In this document: in pieces, positions 8,481 to 16,276 of the stretch | Layout of the letters: each line of letters starts with the position of its first letter | Numbering within the stretch: the first letter of the stretch is position 1 | Made by a program: the position numbers and the translations under genes | Notes under the pieces: model-generated | Told to the model about the DNA's origin: nothing | The model's database searches: none | What the model saw: only the letters and a program-made list of their open reading frames with translations | DNA from: Desulfobacteraceae bacterium | Lineage (GTDB): Bacteria; Desulfobacterota; Desulfobacteria; Desulfobacterales; Desulfosalsimonadaceae | Assembly (NCBI GenBank): GCA_003599885.1 | Contig: QZKW01000016.1 | Location: 1 to 42,684, forward strand | Reading direction: 5' to 3' | Length of the DNA: 42,684 nucleotides

Positions 8481-9143
8481 ATGATTCACGACATCTACAG
8501 TCTTCTCCGGGGCCCCATGGTATGGCTTGCGTTTTGTATTTTTGCCGGGGGCATGGTGTTTCGCATCACCGCCATGGTCGGGCTTGCCCGGCAAAAAGAC
8601 CGGGTGGTGTTTGATTATATGAACACCCGGTATGCCCTTCGTTCGATCCTTCACTGGATGGTTCCTTTTGCCGGGGTGAACATGCGCAAACATCCGGTGA
8701 TGACCCTGGTTGCGTTTGTGTTTCACCTGTCGGTGCTGGCAACGCCGCTTTTTTTATGCGCCCATATTCTGCTGGTCAAAGCCTCCTGGAACCTCTCCTG
8801 GTGGTTTTTGCCGGACGGCGTGGCGGATGTCATGACCGCTTGCGTGGTGGCCGCTTGCGGGTTTTTCCTGTGCCGCCGGATGCTCCTCCCGGATGTCCGG
8901 TATCTGACAACGGCTTCTGATTTGTTCCTTCTGGCGCTGGTGGCCTCACCTTTTATCTCCGGTTTCTGGGCCTGTCATCAGTGGCCGGGTTATCCCGTTG
9001 TCATGATGGCGCACATGCTTTCCGGCGAAATTCTGCTGGCGGCGATTCCCTTTACCCGCTTAATCCACATGTTTTTCTTCCCGTTCACCCGCGGTTATAT
9101 GGGATCTGAATTCGGCGGGGTGCGGCATGCAAAAGACTGGTAA
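8481..9143 (+). CDS. tmcC: TmcC, b-type cytochrome-like membrane subunit
   Basis: 220 residues starting 9 bases after tmcD, with GGGAG upstream. Seen: five or so hydrophobic helices (about residues 11-32, 70-95, 108-130, 148-165, 178-200), several histidines in or beside helices (HPVMTLVAFVFHLSVL, MMAHMLSGE) as expected for haem b ligands, and the IPFTRLIHMFFFPFTR ending shared with NarI/DsrM-type subunits. It resembles HmcE at 31386-32063 in the same window in length and in the LLAAIPFTRL region. Known: TmcC anchors TmcB in the membrane and passes electrons between TmcA and TmcB. Confidence 0.9.
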   Translation: MIHDIYSLLRGPMVWLAFCIFAGGMVFRITAMVGLARQKDRVVFDYMNTRYALRSILHWMVPFAGVNMRKHPVMTLVAFVFHLSVLATPLFLCAHILLVKASWNLSWWFLPDGVADVMTACVVAACGFFLCRRMLLPDVRYLTTASDLFLLALVASPFISGFWACHQWPGYPVVMMAHMLSGEILLAAIPFTRLIHMFFFPFTRGYMGSEFGGVRHAKDW

Positions 9144-9187
9144 AGTCAATTTTACCGGGTGTTATAACGAATAAGGATCTGACGGTA

Positions 9188-10519
9188 ATGACGAAACCGC
9201 CTGCGAAAGCCCGTCCTCACTTTGCGGATGAGGGAATCGAAAAAGGGGTTCAGAAACTGACCGGGGAATCCATCACTCCGGTGATCCGGGATATTCTAAA
9301 AACCGAGGGCGGGGCGCGCCTCAAGGTCTATATGGAAACCTGCGCCCATTGCGGGCTTTGCAGCGAGGCTTGCCATCATTATCTGTCCAATGACCGTGAT
9401 CCAAAATATTCCCCTGCGGGAAAAGTCAGGCAGACCATCGGGGAAATCCTCCGGAAAAAGGGGGCCGTTTCTCCAGGGTTTATCAAAACCGCCTGTGAAA
9501 TCGCGTTTACCGAATGCAACCTGTGCCGGCGATGCGTCATGTATTGTCCGTTTGGCATTGATGTGGCTTACCTGATGCTGTTCGTGCGACGGATTTGCCA
9601 CCGCCTCGGCGTCGTGCCCCAGTACATCCAGGACACGGCCCACAGCCATGCGGCCACCCTGAACCAGATGTGGGTCAAGGAAGATGAATGGATCGATACC
9701 CTTCACTGGCAGGAGGACGAAGCCCGTGAGGAGATTCCGGGTTTACGCATTCCTCTTGAAAAAGAGGGGGCGGAGATTTTTTATTCCGTGATCGGGCCGG
9801 AGCCGAAATTCCGCGCCCAGCTGATCTATCAGGCGGCGGTGATCATGCATGTTGCGGGAATGAACTGGACCATGCCCGCAACGCCCGGCTGGGACAACAG
9901 CGACATGTGCATGTACACCGGTGATTTTGAAATGACCGCCCGACTGAAAAAAGCCCATTTTGAAACCGCCATGCGGCTTAAAACCAAGCGCATCGTGATG
10001 GGGGAATGCGGCCACGCATTCCGTTCCGTCCATGATGTGGGCAACCGGTTCCTGGGATGGAAAACAGAACCGCTGCCGGTGGTTCACGCCATTCAGTTTT
10101 ATTATGAATTGTTCAGGGATAAAAAGCTGACGGTTAAGCAAAAATTCGATCAGCCGGTCACGCTCCATGATCCGTGCAATGTGGTGCGCGGCGCGGGCCT
10201 TCATGAACTGGCCCGGTATATCATTCATGAAACCTGCGACCGGTTTATTGAAATGCATCCCAACCGCGAGCACAATTATTGCTGCAATGCCGGTGGCGGC
10301 GTCATCAACTGCGGCCCGCCCTTCACCAAAAAGCGGGTGACCAGCAACAGCGTCAAGGCCGAGCAACTGAAGGCCGTGAAGGCCAAAGGCGCGAACATTA
10401 TTATCGCGCCCTGCCATAACTGCCATGGCGGGCTTGAAGATATCATCAAACATTATGATCTGGGCATGGAGATCAAGTTCCTGGGGGATATTATCTATGA
10501 ATGCATCAAAAAAACTTAA
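9188..10519 (+). CDS. tmcB: TmcB, HdrD-like iron-sulfur protein
   Basis: 443 residues. Seen: two 4Fe-4S motifs near the N-terminus ([11 protein letters not shown] and [12 protein letters not shown]) and the CCG region with [30 protein letters not shown] and APCHNCH. The usual CCG triplet of this family reads CCN here, followed by AGGG. Known: TmcB is the cytoplasmic catalytic-type subunit, homologous to HdrD and DsrK; the CCG region binds a special 4Fe-4S cluster. HmcF (28069-29457) and the selenoprotein at 23155-24474 belong to the same family. The physiological acceptor is not known; a DsrC-type disulfide is a plausible inference. Confidence 0.92.
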   Translation: MTKPPAKARPHFADEGIEKGVQKLTGESITPVIRDILKTEGGARLKVYMETCAHCGLCSEACHHYLSNDRDPKYSPAGKVRQTIGEILRKKGAVSPGFIKTACEIAFTECNLCRRCVMYCPFGIDVAYLMLFVRRICHRLGVVPQYIQDTAHSHAATLNQMWVKEDEWIDTLHWQEDEAREEIPGLRIPLEKEGAEIFYSVIGPEPKFRAQLIYQAAVIMHVAGMNWTMPATPGWDNSDMCMYTGDFEMTARLKKAHFETAMRLKTKRIVMGECGHAFRSVHDVGNRFLGWKTEPLPVVHAIQFYYELFRDKKLTVKQKFDQPVTLHDPCNVVRGAGLHELARYIIHETCDRFIEMHPNREHNYCCNAGGGVINCGPPFTKKRVTSNSVKAEQLKAVKAKGANIIIAPCHNCHGGLEDIIKHYDLGMEIKFLGDIIYECIKKT

Positions 10520-10533
10520 AAGGACGCCCCGCC

Positions 10534-10923
10534 ATGCCTGAAAAAATCCGTTTCATGGGCAGCCTTATTCTGTTGATGCTTTTGGCGGTTCTCCTTTGTC
10601 CGGCCCATGCCCAGGAGGACATTGTCCGAGTGGCAGACAGAGTTTTTGAAGCTCCCATGCGGCCACCGGTCGCCTTTCACCATGACGCGCACAATGAAAA
10701 AGCCGGGCTTGATGATTGCAGCATCTGCCACCACACCTATGAAAACGGCAAAAAACAGGAAGGGAGCGATTCCGTGGGCATGGAATGTTCGGAATGCCAT
10801 TTTTCAAAAGACCGGAACAATGCCGTAGATTTGATCAACGCCTATCACCTGCAATGCAACGGATGCCATGCCAGCCGGAAAGCCGGGCCTGTCATGTGCG
10901 GGGAGTGTCACCGGCGGCGATGA
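10534..10923 (+). CDS. tmcA: TmcA, acidic tetrahaem cytochrome c3 (type II)
   Basis: 129 residues from the ATG at 10534; the in-frame ATG at 10501 overlaps tmcB. Seen: a signal peptide (about residues 1-26, ending in PAHAQ), four CxxCH haem motifs (CSICH, CSECH, CNGCH, CGECH) and additional histidines for axial ligation, including FHHDAH. Length and haem count match cytochrome c3. Known: TmcA accepts electrons from periplasmic hydrogenase via type I cytochrome c3 and passes them to TmcC. It is the last gene of the operon here, in the order D-C-B-A. Accessory DNA begins right after its stop. Confidence 0.92.
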   Translation: MPEKIRFMGSLILLMLLAVLLCPAHAQEDIVRVADRVFEAPMRPPVAFHHDAHNEKAGLDDCSICHHTYENGKKQEGSDSVGMECSECHFSKDRNNAVDLINAYHLQCNGCHASRKAGPVMCGECHRRR

Positions 10924-10950
10924 ACCCCTGCCTTTAGGATTTCTGTATCA

Positions 10951-11226
10951 TGCAACTCTTTTTGTCAGTTGCCGGGGTCTTTGCCCATTGCGATGCGGCC
11001 CTGACCGTTTGGCTTCCGTGGAAGAAGGGGGCAAACTGTCTGAGCGGATAGGCGTCGACCCACCTGAACCGTTCAATGAATGCCGTCGAGATAATCTAAC
11101 CCGGCATACCGATTTGACAGCGAGTTTTTGCCCACGCCACGGAGGCCAAACGGGCAGGGAGTTTTTCGCAGCGCAGGGTGGGCTTCTTTTGTTACTTTTC
11201 TTACCCATTAAGAAAAGTAAGAAGAA
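10951..11226. repeat. ~270-bp dispersed repeat, copy 1 (inverted relative to copy 2)
   Basis: The reverse complement contains GTAACAAAAGAAGCCCACC, CGTGGCGTGGGCAAAAACTC, TATCCGCTCAGACAGTTTGC and GGCCGCATCGCAATGGGC, all shared with copy 2 at 12151-12425. It ends in a hairpin, TTACTTTTCTTA / TAAGAAAAGTAA, at 11192-11220. No convincing protein frame is seen; the short open frames here are artefacts of the repeat. Confidence 0.8.
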
Positions 11227-11503
11227 GAGAAGATGGCCGATGGGTATCTTCAGATTTTTACAGGTAAATAACTGTTTTTTTGAATAGATTGAAAAAAAAG
11301 TCGTTTTTCTTTTGGAAAAATGCTACAAGTCGCTCATCCATTTGCAACCCATCTTCTGGAAAGCGGATACGATATTTAATTGTGTGAGAACTTTTTGAGA
11401 ACAGTGATGTGAGAACGATAATGATTTATGCTTATGTTCTCAAGCAGGGAGGCAGGGGGTTGAAGAGTCCCGCGGACGATTTGTGGTTCAGAAGCAAGGT
11501 GTG

Positions 11504-11524
11504 TTATCGAGAAACCATATAAAC
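11504..11524. repeat. 21-bp direct repeat, copy 1
   Basis: A 21-base word beginning TTATCGAGAAACC is found again unchanged at 11625-11645, 121 bases downstream. The second copy ends 5 bases before the GTTAAGT core that starts the integron-like cassette. Confidence 0.75.
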
Positions 11525-11624
11525 CCCCGTCTCAGTCGGAATATGTGATTATATGTATTAATTTAAGTATATTATATTATTTAAGGCATAGAGGTTTATA
11601 CTTCTATTGATAGTGTTTGGGATA

Positions 11625-11645
11625 TTATCGAGAAACCATATAAAC
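11625..11645. repeat. 21-bp direct repeat, copy 2, beside the cassette core
   Basis: Identical to 11504-11524. Its position next to the cassette boundary suggests it is either part of the original insertion site or a duplication made during insertion; this is inference. Confidence 0.75.
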
Positions 11646-11662
11646 ATAAGTTAAGTTAAATA

Positions 11663-11923
11663 ATGAACAAGAAACAGAAAATATCAATCTTTGTTGCAAT
11701 TGTAATTTCATTATTTTCTATAATGATTAACCCAACAATTTTCTGGAAGAACCCACGAGATATTGAACATAATAAAATAGTTCGGCAGAGAGCAGATAGT
11801 TTGTTTATTGTTTATATTCCATTTGCTTCTTTTATATTTGCTGGGTCATGCGTTTATTTTTTTCGGAATAAACGCCAGGGCGATAAAAAGGATAAGAAAT
11901 CGAAAAACTTAACAATCGGCTGA
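11663..11923 (+). CDS. Small two-helix membrane protein carried by an integron-like cassette
   Basis: 86 residues, not recognised. Seen: a lysine-rich start, a membrane helix at about residues 6-27, a polar loop, a second helix at about 48-67, and a lysine-rich tail. Codon use is strongly AT-biased, unlike the neighbouring tmc genes. The start lies 7 bases after a GTTAAGT core sequence, and the stop codon lies inside the attC-type structure at 11907-12008, as is usual for integron cassette genes. No strong ribosome-binding site is visible, also common in cassettes. The function cannot be inferred from sequence. Confidence 0.65.
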   Translation: MNKKQKISIFVAIVISLFSIMINPTIFWKNPRDIEHNKIVRQRADSLFIVYIPFASFIFAGSCVYFFRNKRQGDKKDKKSKNLTIG

Positions 11924-12008
11924 AGTCTGACCCCAAAAGCCGAGCTCCTTTATCATTAATTCAAGCGTTGTGGGCGGCTTTTGGGGCAGCTTAGCCTGGC
12001 CGTTATGT
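11907..12008 (+). other. attC-type recombination site (integron cassette)
   Basis: The site starts with ACTTAAC (fits RYYYAAC), followed by AACAATCGGCTGAAG, and ends with CTTAGCCTGGCCGTTATGT. Between them, CCCCAAAAGCCG pairs with CGGCTTTTGGGG. The left inner box GGCTGAAG against the right GGCTAAG leaves one unpaired base, a known attC feature. The opening ACTTAAC is the exact complement of GTTAAGT at 11650-11656, the expected relation between a cassette's two ends. The Vibrio repeat has closely similar ends. No integrase gene is present in the window. Confidence 0.8.
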
Positions 12009-12147
12009 AGTAAAGAATTTCTGAGGATACTTCCTCATTAACGGCTGAGAGTATGGAAGAAAAACGCGTCTTCAACTCAAAACCTTTGTGTGTCCAAACT
12101 TCCGATGAATTGAGTTTTAAGTCTTCCAGCTCATTATCAGTAACCAC
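11956..12147 (-). CDS. Doubtful short protein or gene fragment, 3' end inside attC
   Basis: A 63-residue frame on the minus strand. The first ~45 residues (ELEDLKLNSSEVWTHKGFEL onward) have a protein-like composition. The last ~17 are read from the attC stem, so they are not conserved coding. It may be the 5' piece of a gene truncated when the cassette was formed or inserted. Not recognised; it could equally be chance. Confidence 0.25.
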   Translation of the reverse strand: MVTDNELEDLKLNSSEVWTHKGFELKTRFSSILSAVNEEVSSEILYYITARLSCPKSRPQRLN

Positions 12148-12150
12148 TTG

Positions 12151-12425
12151 TCATCTTTACTTTTCTTGATGGTCAAGAAAAGTAACAAAAGAACCCAGCC
12201 CGTGCGCTGCGGAAAACCCCCTGGCCCTCCGGTTTCAGTGGCGTGGGCAAAAACTCGCTGGCAAGGTGGAAAGCCGGAAGGCTTGATATTTCAATACCGC
12301 TGTCGAAATCGGCAGGTTCATTGGCATTTATCCGCTCAAACAGTTTGCCCCCGTAATCCACGAAAACCGAAGGGCTCAGGGCCGCATCGCAATGGGCGAA
12401 AACCCCCACCGCAAGGCTTCCCCCT
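12151..12425. repeat. ~270-bp dispersed repeat, copy 2
   Basis: It begins with a perfect hairpin, TTACTTTTCTTGA / TCAAGAAAAGTAA with a 3-base loop (12157-12185), and continues with the words listed for copy 1, ending GGCCGCATCGCAATGGGC and a short tail. Copies 1 and 2 point their hairpin ends towards each other and enclose about 0.9 kb that includes the cassette. Confidence 0.8.
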
Positions 12426-12508
12426 ATCCCGATTCGATGAAATTGATTTGATTTACCTTAAATGGTGTATTACTCTTACCAGTATTACATATTCCTGGAG
12501 GGTAAAAA

Positions 12509-12736
12509 ATGAGAGTGACAACCAAGGGACAAGTTACGATACCAATTAACATACGAGAAAAACTAGGAATAACACCCGATACAGAGGTCGATTTTTTACA
12601 AGAAGGGGATCGGGTTTTTTTGGTAAAGCGGAAAGGAACAGCCCCTGCCATCCGCAGGTTTAAAACGCTCCGGGGTGTTGCAACTGTCAAAATGACCACA
12701 GACGAAATAATGGCTCTCACGAGAGACGATAAATGA
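12509..12736 (+). CDS. AbrB/SpoVT-type antitoxin
   Basis: 75 residues; GGAGG lies upstream of the ATG. Seen: the swapped-hairpin AbrB domain at the N-terminus (RVTTKGQVTIPINIREKLGI, then DTEVDFLQEGDRVFLVKR) and a short C-terminal tail that would bind the toxin. Known: such proteins bind their own promoter and neutralise a PIN-domain RNase. The stop overlaps the start of the PIN gene by 4 bases, giving translational coupling. Autoregulation is expected from the family; no clear operator was found by eye. Confidence 0.9.
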   Translation: MRVTTKGQVTIPINIREKLGITPDTEVDFLQEGDRVFLVKRKGTAPAIRRFKTLRGVATVKMTTDEIMALTRDDK

Positions 12737-13140
12737 AAGGGATTCTCGTCGATTCCAATATCATCCTGGATATTTTTCTTGATGATCCTGATTGGGCTGA
12801 ATGGTCTGAGGCTAGGCTATCTGAATATTCCATTCATACGCCCCTTTACATTAACCCGATCATTTATACTGAAATTTCCATTGGGTTCAAAAAAATTGAA
12901 GAATTGGAAACAGCTCTATTAAACGGCGGATTTCAGATGTTGGAAATCCCGAAAGAGGCGCTTTTCCTTGCTGGCAAAGCCTTCTTAAAATATAGAAGGA
13001 GCAAAGGTGCCAAGGCGTCCCCTTTACCAGACTTTTTTATCGGTGCGCATGCTGCTGTATTGGATCTTGAATTAATTACCCGAGATACTAAAAGGTATCA
13101 GACGTATTTCCCAACGGTCAAAATGATTTTTCCGGAATAA
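12733..13140 (+). CDS. PIN-domain (VapC-like) toxin ribonuclease
   Basis: 135 residues. Seen: the PIN acidic residues in order, Asp in ILVDSNIILDI, Glu in YTEISIGF, Asp in LPDFFIGAHA, and the C-terminal LITRDTKRYQTYFP motif with an Asp. Known: VapC toxins cleave tRNA or rRNA using Mg2+ held by these acidic residues. It is paired by a 4-base overlap with the AbrB-type antitoxin. The pair sits in the accessory patch between repeat copies 2 and 3, consistent with acquisition. Confidence 0.92.
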   Translation: MKGILVDSNIILDIFLDDPDWAEWSEARLSEYSIHTPLYINPIIYTEISIGFKKIEELETALLNGGFQMLEIPKEALFLAGKAFLKYRRSKGAKASPLPDFFIGAHAAVLDLELITRDTKRYQTYFPTVKMIFPE

Positions 13141-13164
13141 ACGCGTGTCATAGAACATTTGCTT

Positions 13165-13222
13165 TCACAGCGACGGCAAAAAGCCGCATCGCAAAGGGCA
13201 AAAAAACCCTACCGAAAGCAAG
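13165..13222. repeat. ~270-bp dispersed repeat, copy 3 (end fragment only)
   Basis: GCCGCATCGCAAAGGGCAAA and ACCCTACCGAAAGCAAG match the distal end of copy 2 (GCCGCATCGCAATGGGCGAA and CCCCCACCGCAAG). Only about 50 bases remain. It lies between the toxin gene and the 3' end of the NifX/MinD operon, and so marks the right edge of the accessory patch. Confidence 0.6.
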
Positions 13223-13228
13223 AAACAG

Positions 13229-13600
13229 TCAATTCCCGATCAACGCCTTCAGCGTATCCATGAGCAGTTTTGCCTGTCCGGCATCCGGCTTGGGCGGAAG
13301 CTGGGCCATGATGCCCAGTCCCTCCGATGTCTCGTGGAATTCTTCCGGCGACAGCCCGCTGACCACCGCCTGATTCACCATGGCGTTTTTCATGAGCATG
13401 TTTCTGGCAATTCTCAAACCCGGCTGATCTCCCACGGTTTCATCAATGATCGCCAGATGAACGGTTTTGCCGGAGACAGCAGCCAGGGCCGCATCCGATG
13501 AATCCGCCCAAGTGATGGACATGGGCTCAATTTTTTCAAGTCCGCCCGCCAGTTCCGAAAAACTATCGGGGCGGGACGTTACCATCAGCACTTGTTTCAT
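13229..13600 (-). CDS. Degenerate receiver-like protein
   Basis: 123 residues from the ATG at 13600; a longer frame to 13756 overlaps the upstream gene and is not family-like. Seen: a CheY-like fold pattern, with VLMVTSRPDSF as strand 1, LAIIDETVGDQPG holding an aspartate in the phosphorylation position, and a late PPKP. The acidic pair expected after strand 1 is missing (TSRP in its place), so normal phosphorylation is doubtful. It is the last gene of the minus-strand NifX/MinD operon. A protein-protein adaptor role is a guess. Confidence 0.7.
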   Translation of the reverse strand: MKQVLMVTSRPDSFSELAGGLEKIEPMSITWADSSDAALAAVSGKTVHLAIIDETVGDQPGLRIARNMLMKNAMVNQAVVSGLSPEEFHETSEGLGIMAQLPPKPDAGQAKLLMDTLKALIGN

Positions 13601-13619
13601 ATGCATTACTTTCTTTTTT

Positions 13620-14069
13620 TTATGGATTAGGCCCTGTTTTTTGGCGGCCCCAGATTTTCTGGTAATAATCATCAATGGCCTCTCCCAGGGTATTGATGGC
13701 CAGCGCGGCGCAGTGCATGTGGTCTTCGGGTAAACCATCCAGCTCCGCCGCCACATCTTCCGGCGTCAGCCAGAGCAATTCCTCCAGGGTCCGCCCACAG
13801 GCCAGATGGCACATGGCGTTTCCGCAGGCCACCGTATACGTGCAGCCTCGTGGCGCATGACGGATGTCCGTAATCCGTTGCCCGTCAACGGACAGCGACA
13901 CCTCAATCGCGTCCCCGCAGACCCCGACGCCGGTGGCCCTGCCGTCGGCATCCGGAAGGGTTCCCAGATACCGGGGACAATTGGCATGGTTGGTAAACCG
14001 ATGGCTGAGGACATGGGGTTCATGATCTCCATGTCCGTGTTGCCTGGTTGCATGTAGGTTTTTATCCAT
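13620..14069 (-). CDS. NifU/IscU-like iron-sulfur scaffold protein
   Basis: 149 residues. Seen: a His-rich N-terminus, then CPRYLG, GVGVCGDAIEVSLSVDG, RGCTYTVACGNAMCHLACG and a late HMHCAALAINTLGEAI. The three IscU ligand regions (Cys in the GVCGD segment, Cys in the GCxxxxAC segment, Cys before AALAINTL) are all recognisable, and there are extra cysteines. Known: NifU/IscU scaffolds assemble Fe-S clusters for transfer. In this operon, next to NifX-type and MinD-ferredoxin proteins, a role in building or holding a metal cluster is inferred. There is no isc cysteine desulfurase nearby. Confidence 0.8.
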   Translation of the reverse strand: MDKNLHATRQHGHGDHEPHVLSHRFTNHANCPRYLGTLPDADGRATGVGVCGDAIEVSLSVDGQRITDIRHAPRGCTYTVACGNAMCHLACGRTLEELLWLTPEDVAAELDGLPEDHMHCAALAINTLGEAIDDYYQKIWGRQKTGPNP

Positions 14070-14086
14070 TTTTTGCCGGCCGCGTA

Positions 14087-14467
14087 TTAATGACCGCCGC
14101 CTCCGCCGCAGGTATGTTCCTGTGAAAACTGGGGCAGTTCCCCGTTGATGAGTGCGTTGACCGCATCTCCCACTGTCATGAAATTTCCGCCGAAATACAC
14201 GTCAATGCCAACCTGGTTAAAGCCCAGCAGCGGCCGGAAACCCATGCCGCCGGCAATCAGTTTTTTAGCGCCTTTTTCTGCCAGATACTGAACCGGGGCC
14301 ATGCATCCGCCCTGTTGATGAGGCATGTTGGGAATCACCGTGACGGACCGGATGTCTTTGTCCTGAACAGAAACCATTGTATACATGTCGCAATGGCCGA
14401 AATGTGCGCCCAGAGGGGCTTCAAGTCCGCCGGGGGCAGCGGATGGGACGGCGATAAGTGTGTTCAT
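14087..14467 (-). CDS. NifX/NifB-type dinitrogenase cofactor domain protein
   Basis: 126 residues. Seen: MNTLIAVPSAAPGGLEAPLG, HFGHCDMYTMV, a LIAGGMGFRPLLGFNQVGI core and a Gly-rich Cys/His tail (HTCGGGGGH), matching PF02579 proteins. Known: this fold binds FeMo-co precursors in NifX and NifY, but many anaerobes carry copies without nitrogenase. The C-terminal CGGGGGH could be a metal site. A second family member heads the same operon at 16273-16689. No nif structural genes are present, so a general Fe-S or Mo cluster carrier role is more likely than nitrogen fixation. Confidence 0.88.
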   Translation of the reverse strand: MNTLIAVPSAAPGGLEAPLGAHFGHCDMYTMVSVQDKDIRSVTVIPNMPHQQGGCMAPVQYLAEKGAKKLIAGGMGFRPLLGFNQVGIDVYFGGNFMTVGDAVNALINGELPQFSQEHTCGGGGGH

Positions 14468-14519
14468 GGTATTCTCCTTTTATTGTAATGGTGTATTTTT
14501 ATGTGTTTTGGGCGCGTGT

Positions 14520-15413
14520 TTATTCTTCATATGATTTTATTTCGGCAGTTAAGGCCATTGTTTGCCGCCAGATATTTTTCACCTGGTTTGCAAAATTTCC
14601 ATGCGCTGCATATTCGGTAATGGTCTGCCCATTGACCATGGCCCGGGTGATAATGGGATCATGGGGCAGGCGTCCCAGAAGGGTGAGGCCTTTTTCCCGG
14701 CTGAATGTCTCAATGGCTAAGGACTCCTTCGGGTTCAGATCACTTTTATTGATGATAATGCCCACCGGCACCCGGAAGTGGCTGCACAGCTCCGCCACCC
14801 GTTCGAGATCATGGCGGCCGGAGGGCGTGGGTTCGGTCACGATCACGGCAAGGCTCACCCCGGACAGGGAGCTGATGACCGGGCATCCGATGCCGGGGGT
14901 GCCGTCGGAAAGGATCAGGTTGAGTCTTTTTTGTTTGGCCATTTCTTTTGCTTTTTGCCGGAGAAGGGCCACCAGCCGGCCGGAATTTTCTTCGCCGGGA
15001 AAGAGTTGCGCGTGGATCAGCGGGCCGAAGCGGGAGTCTGAAATGAACCATCGTCCGCAAAAGCGTTCGGGAAATTCAATGGCATCTGCCGGGCAGAAGG
15101 CCACACACACCTTGCAGCCTTCGCACTTGATCGGATTGGCCCGAAAAATAACGCCGGTTTGATCGATTGCTCCGTAACGGCACATTTCCAGGCATTTGCC
15201 GCAGGCGGTGCATTTTTTATTATTGATGAGCGCTTCATGGCCGGAATAAAAATCTACGGTTTGCGTGTTTTCCGGTTTTAAAATCAAATGCATGTCCGGC
15301 GCGTCCACGTCCAGGTCGCAGATGACATGGCCTTTGGCCAGATGAGCGAACGCTGCGGCAAGAGAGGTCTTTCCGGTGCCGCCCTTGCCGCTCAGGATCA
15401 GGATTTCCTTCAT
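14520..15413 (-). CDS. MinD/Mrp-type ATPase with inserted ferredoxin domain (copy 2)
   Basis: 297 residues. Seen: deviant Walker A SGKGGTGKTS at residues 8-17, DLDVDAPD, two 4Fe-4S motifs (CTACGKCLEMCRYGA and CEGCKVCVAFCPADA), and SDGTPGIGCPV, the switch II/Walker B region. Known: this architecture (P-loop ATPase of the MinD superfamily with an inserted ferredoxin domain) is common in strict anaerobes, and the function is not established. It is a paralogue of the next gene upstream, overlapping it by 4 bases (ATGA), so the two are probably made in equal amounts and may form a heterodimer. Confidence 0.92.
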   Translation of the reverse strand: MKEILILSGKGGTGKTSLAAAFAHLAKGHVICDLDVDAPDMHLILKPENTQTVDFYSGHEALINNKKCTACGKCLEMCRYGAIDQTGVIFRANPIKCEGCKVCVAFCPADAIEFPERFCGRWFISDSRFGPLIHAQLFPGEENSGRLVALLRQKAKEMAKQKRLNLILSDGTPGIGCPVISSLSGVSLAVIVTEPTPSGRHDLERVAELCSHFRVPVGIIINKSDLNPKESLAIETFSREKGLTLLGRLPHDPIITRAMVNGQTITEYAAHGNFANQVKNIWRQTMALTAEIKSYEE

Positions 15414-16276
15414 CGTGACACCTCCCTGCCGGCTTTTTGCCTGATTTTTTCAGCAAGACCGGTAAAAAGCTGCCGCATGGGTTCTGATGTGTCGGCAATG
15501 ATACAGCCATTGGCATAGTCTTCGGCGATCCGGCGATCATAGGGGATCTCTGCCAGGATTTCGAGATTTTCAGCCTTACAGTAATCGTAGATTTCGGAAT
15601 TGCCCATCCCGGCCCGGTTCACCACGACCCCCATGGGTTTTTTCATGGGAGCAAACGCCTGATGGGCCAGTTTCATGTCATACACCCCAAAAGGCGTGGG
15701 TTCCGTAACCAGAAGAATCATATCCGAATCCATCACTGCATTGACCGCCGGGCAGGAAACGCCGGGGGGCGCGTCGATGATCACATCCGCCGGGGATGCA
15801 GTAATCCTGTCTTCCAGCCGGGCCTTGACTGCCCGCATCAGCGGCGGACTCATGGCCTCGCCAATCCGCAGGCGGCCCATGATAAAATCGCCTTTTTCCG
15901 AGTGGCCCCAGGAGACGTCTCCCAGCAACCGGACGTCCGCTGATAACGCCCCTTCCGGACAAATACTGATACAGCCCCCGCACCCATGACACATTTCCGG
16001 AAAGAGCATGAGCACCTCCCCCATCAGGCTGATGGCTTTAAATTGACAAAGATCGCTGCATTGACCGCACCGGCTGCAAAGGGATTCATCCGCCTTCGGG
16101 ATTTCCATGAACGCATTGCGTTGCCCGGATATTTCGGGGTGTAAAAACAGATGGAGATTGGGTTCTTCCACATCCAGATCCACGGCAACCGCCGGACCCG
16201 GCCAGACAGAGATCAGAGAAGCGGATACGGTGGTTTTGCCGGTGCCGCCTTTGCCGCTTGCAACCGTTACTTTCAT
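15410..16276 (-). CDS. MinD/Mrp-type ATPase with inserted ferredoxin domain (copy 1)
   Basis: 288 residues. Seen: Walker A SGKGGTGKTT near the start, DLDVEEPN, 4Fe-4S motifs CSRCGQCSDLCQFKA and CHGCGGCISICPEGA, and IDAPPGVSCP, the ATPase switch region. It overlaps the NifX-type gene upstream by 4 bases and its own paralogue downstream by 4 bases, giving tight translational coupling. Known: same family as copy 2. Together with NifX- and IscU-type proteins this gives a set of possible cluster scaffold, carrier and ATPase parts. Confidence 0.92.
   Translation of the reverse strand: MKVTVASGKGGTGKTTVSASLISVWPGPAVAVDLDVEEPNLHLFLHPEISGQRNAFMEIPKADESLCSRCGQCSDLCQFKAISLMGEVLMLFPEMCHGCGGCISICPEGALSADVRLLGDVSWGHSEKGDFIMGRLRIGEAMSPPLMRAVKARLEDRITASPADVIIDAPPGVSCPAVNAVMDSDMILLVTEPTPFGVYDMKLAHQAFAPMKKPMGVVVNRAGMGNSEIYDYCKAENLEILAEIPYDRRIAEDYANGCIIADTSEPMRQLFTGLAEKIRQKAGREVSR

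Larger units (their letters stand above)
11227..11649. other. AT-rich gene-free stretch between repeat copy 1 and the cassette
   Basis: I see no gene in these ~420 bases. They hold four GAGAAC words between 11385 and 11440; the last, with GTTCTC, forms an imperfect inverted repeat around 11410-11440. They also contain the first copy of a 21-bp direct repeat (11504-11524), whose second copy (11625-11645) sits beside the cassette boundary. Base composition is much more AT-rich than the flanking tmc genes. Confidence 0.5.

Noticed and set aside
12148-12549. Open frame of 133 codons through the dispersed repeat
   Set aside because: It lies almost entirely in repeat copy 2, has no ribosome-binding site, and overlaps the antitoxin start in another frame.
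13141-13228. Possible attC site after the toxin gene
   Set aside because: No core pair or foldable inner boxes; the segment is instead explained by an end fragment of the ~270-bp repeat.
14458-15162. Plus-strand open frame of 234 codons opposite the MinD/ferredoxin gene
   Set aside because: Shadow of the minus-strand ATPase with intact Walker and ferredoxin motifs.
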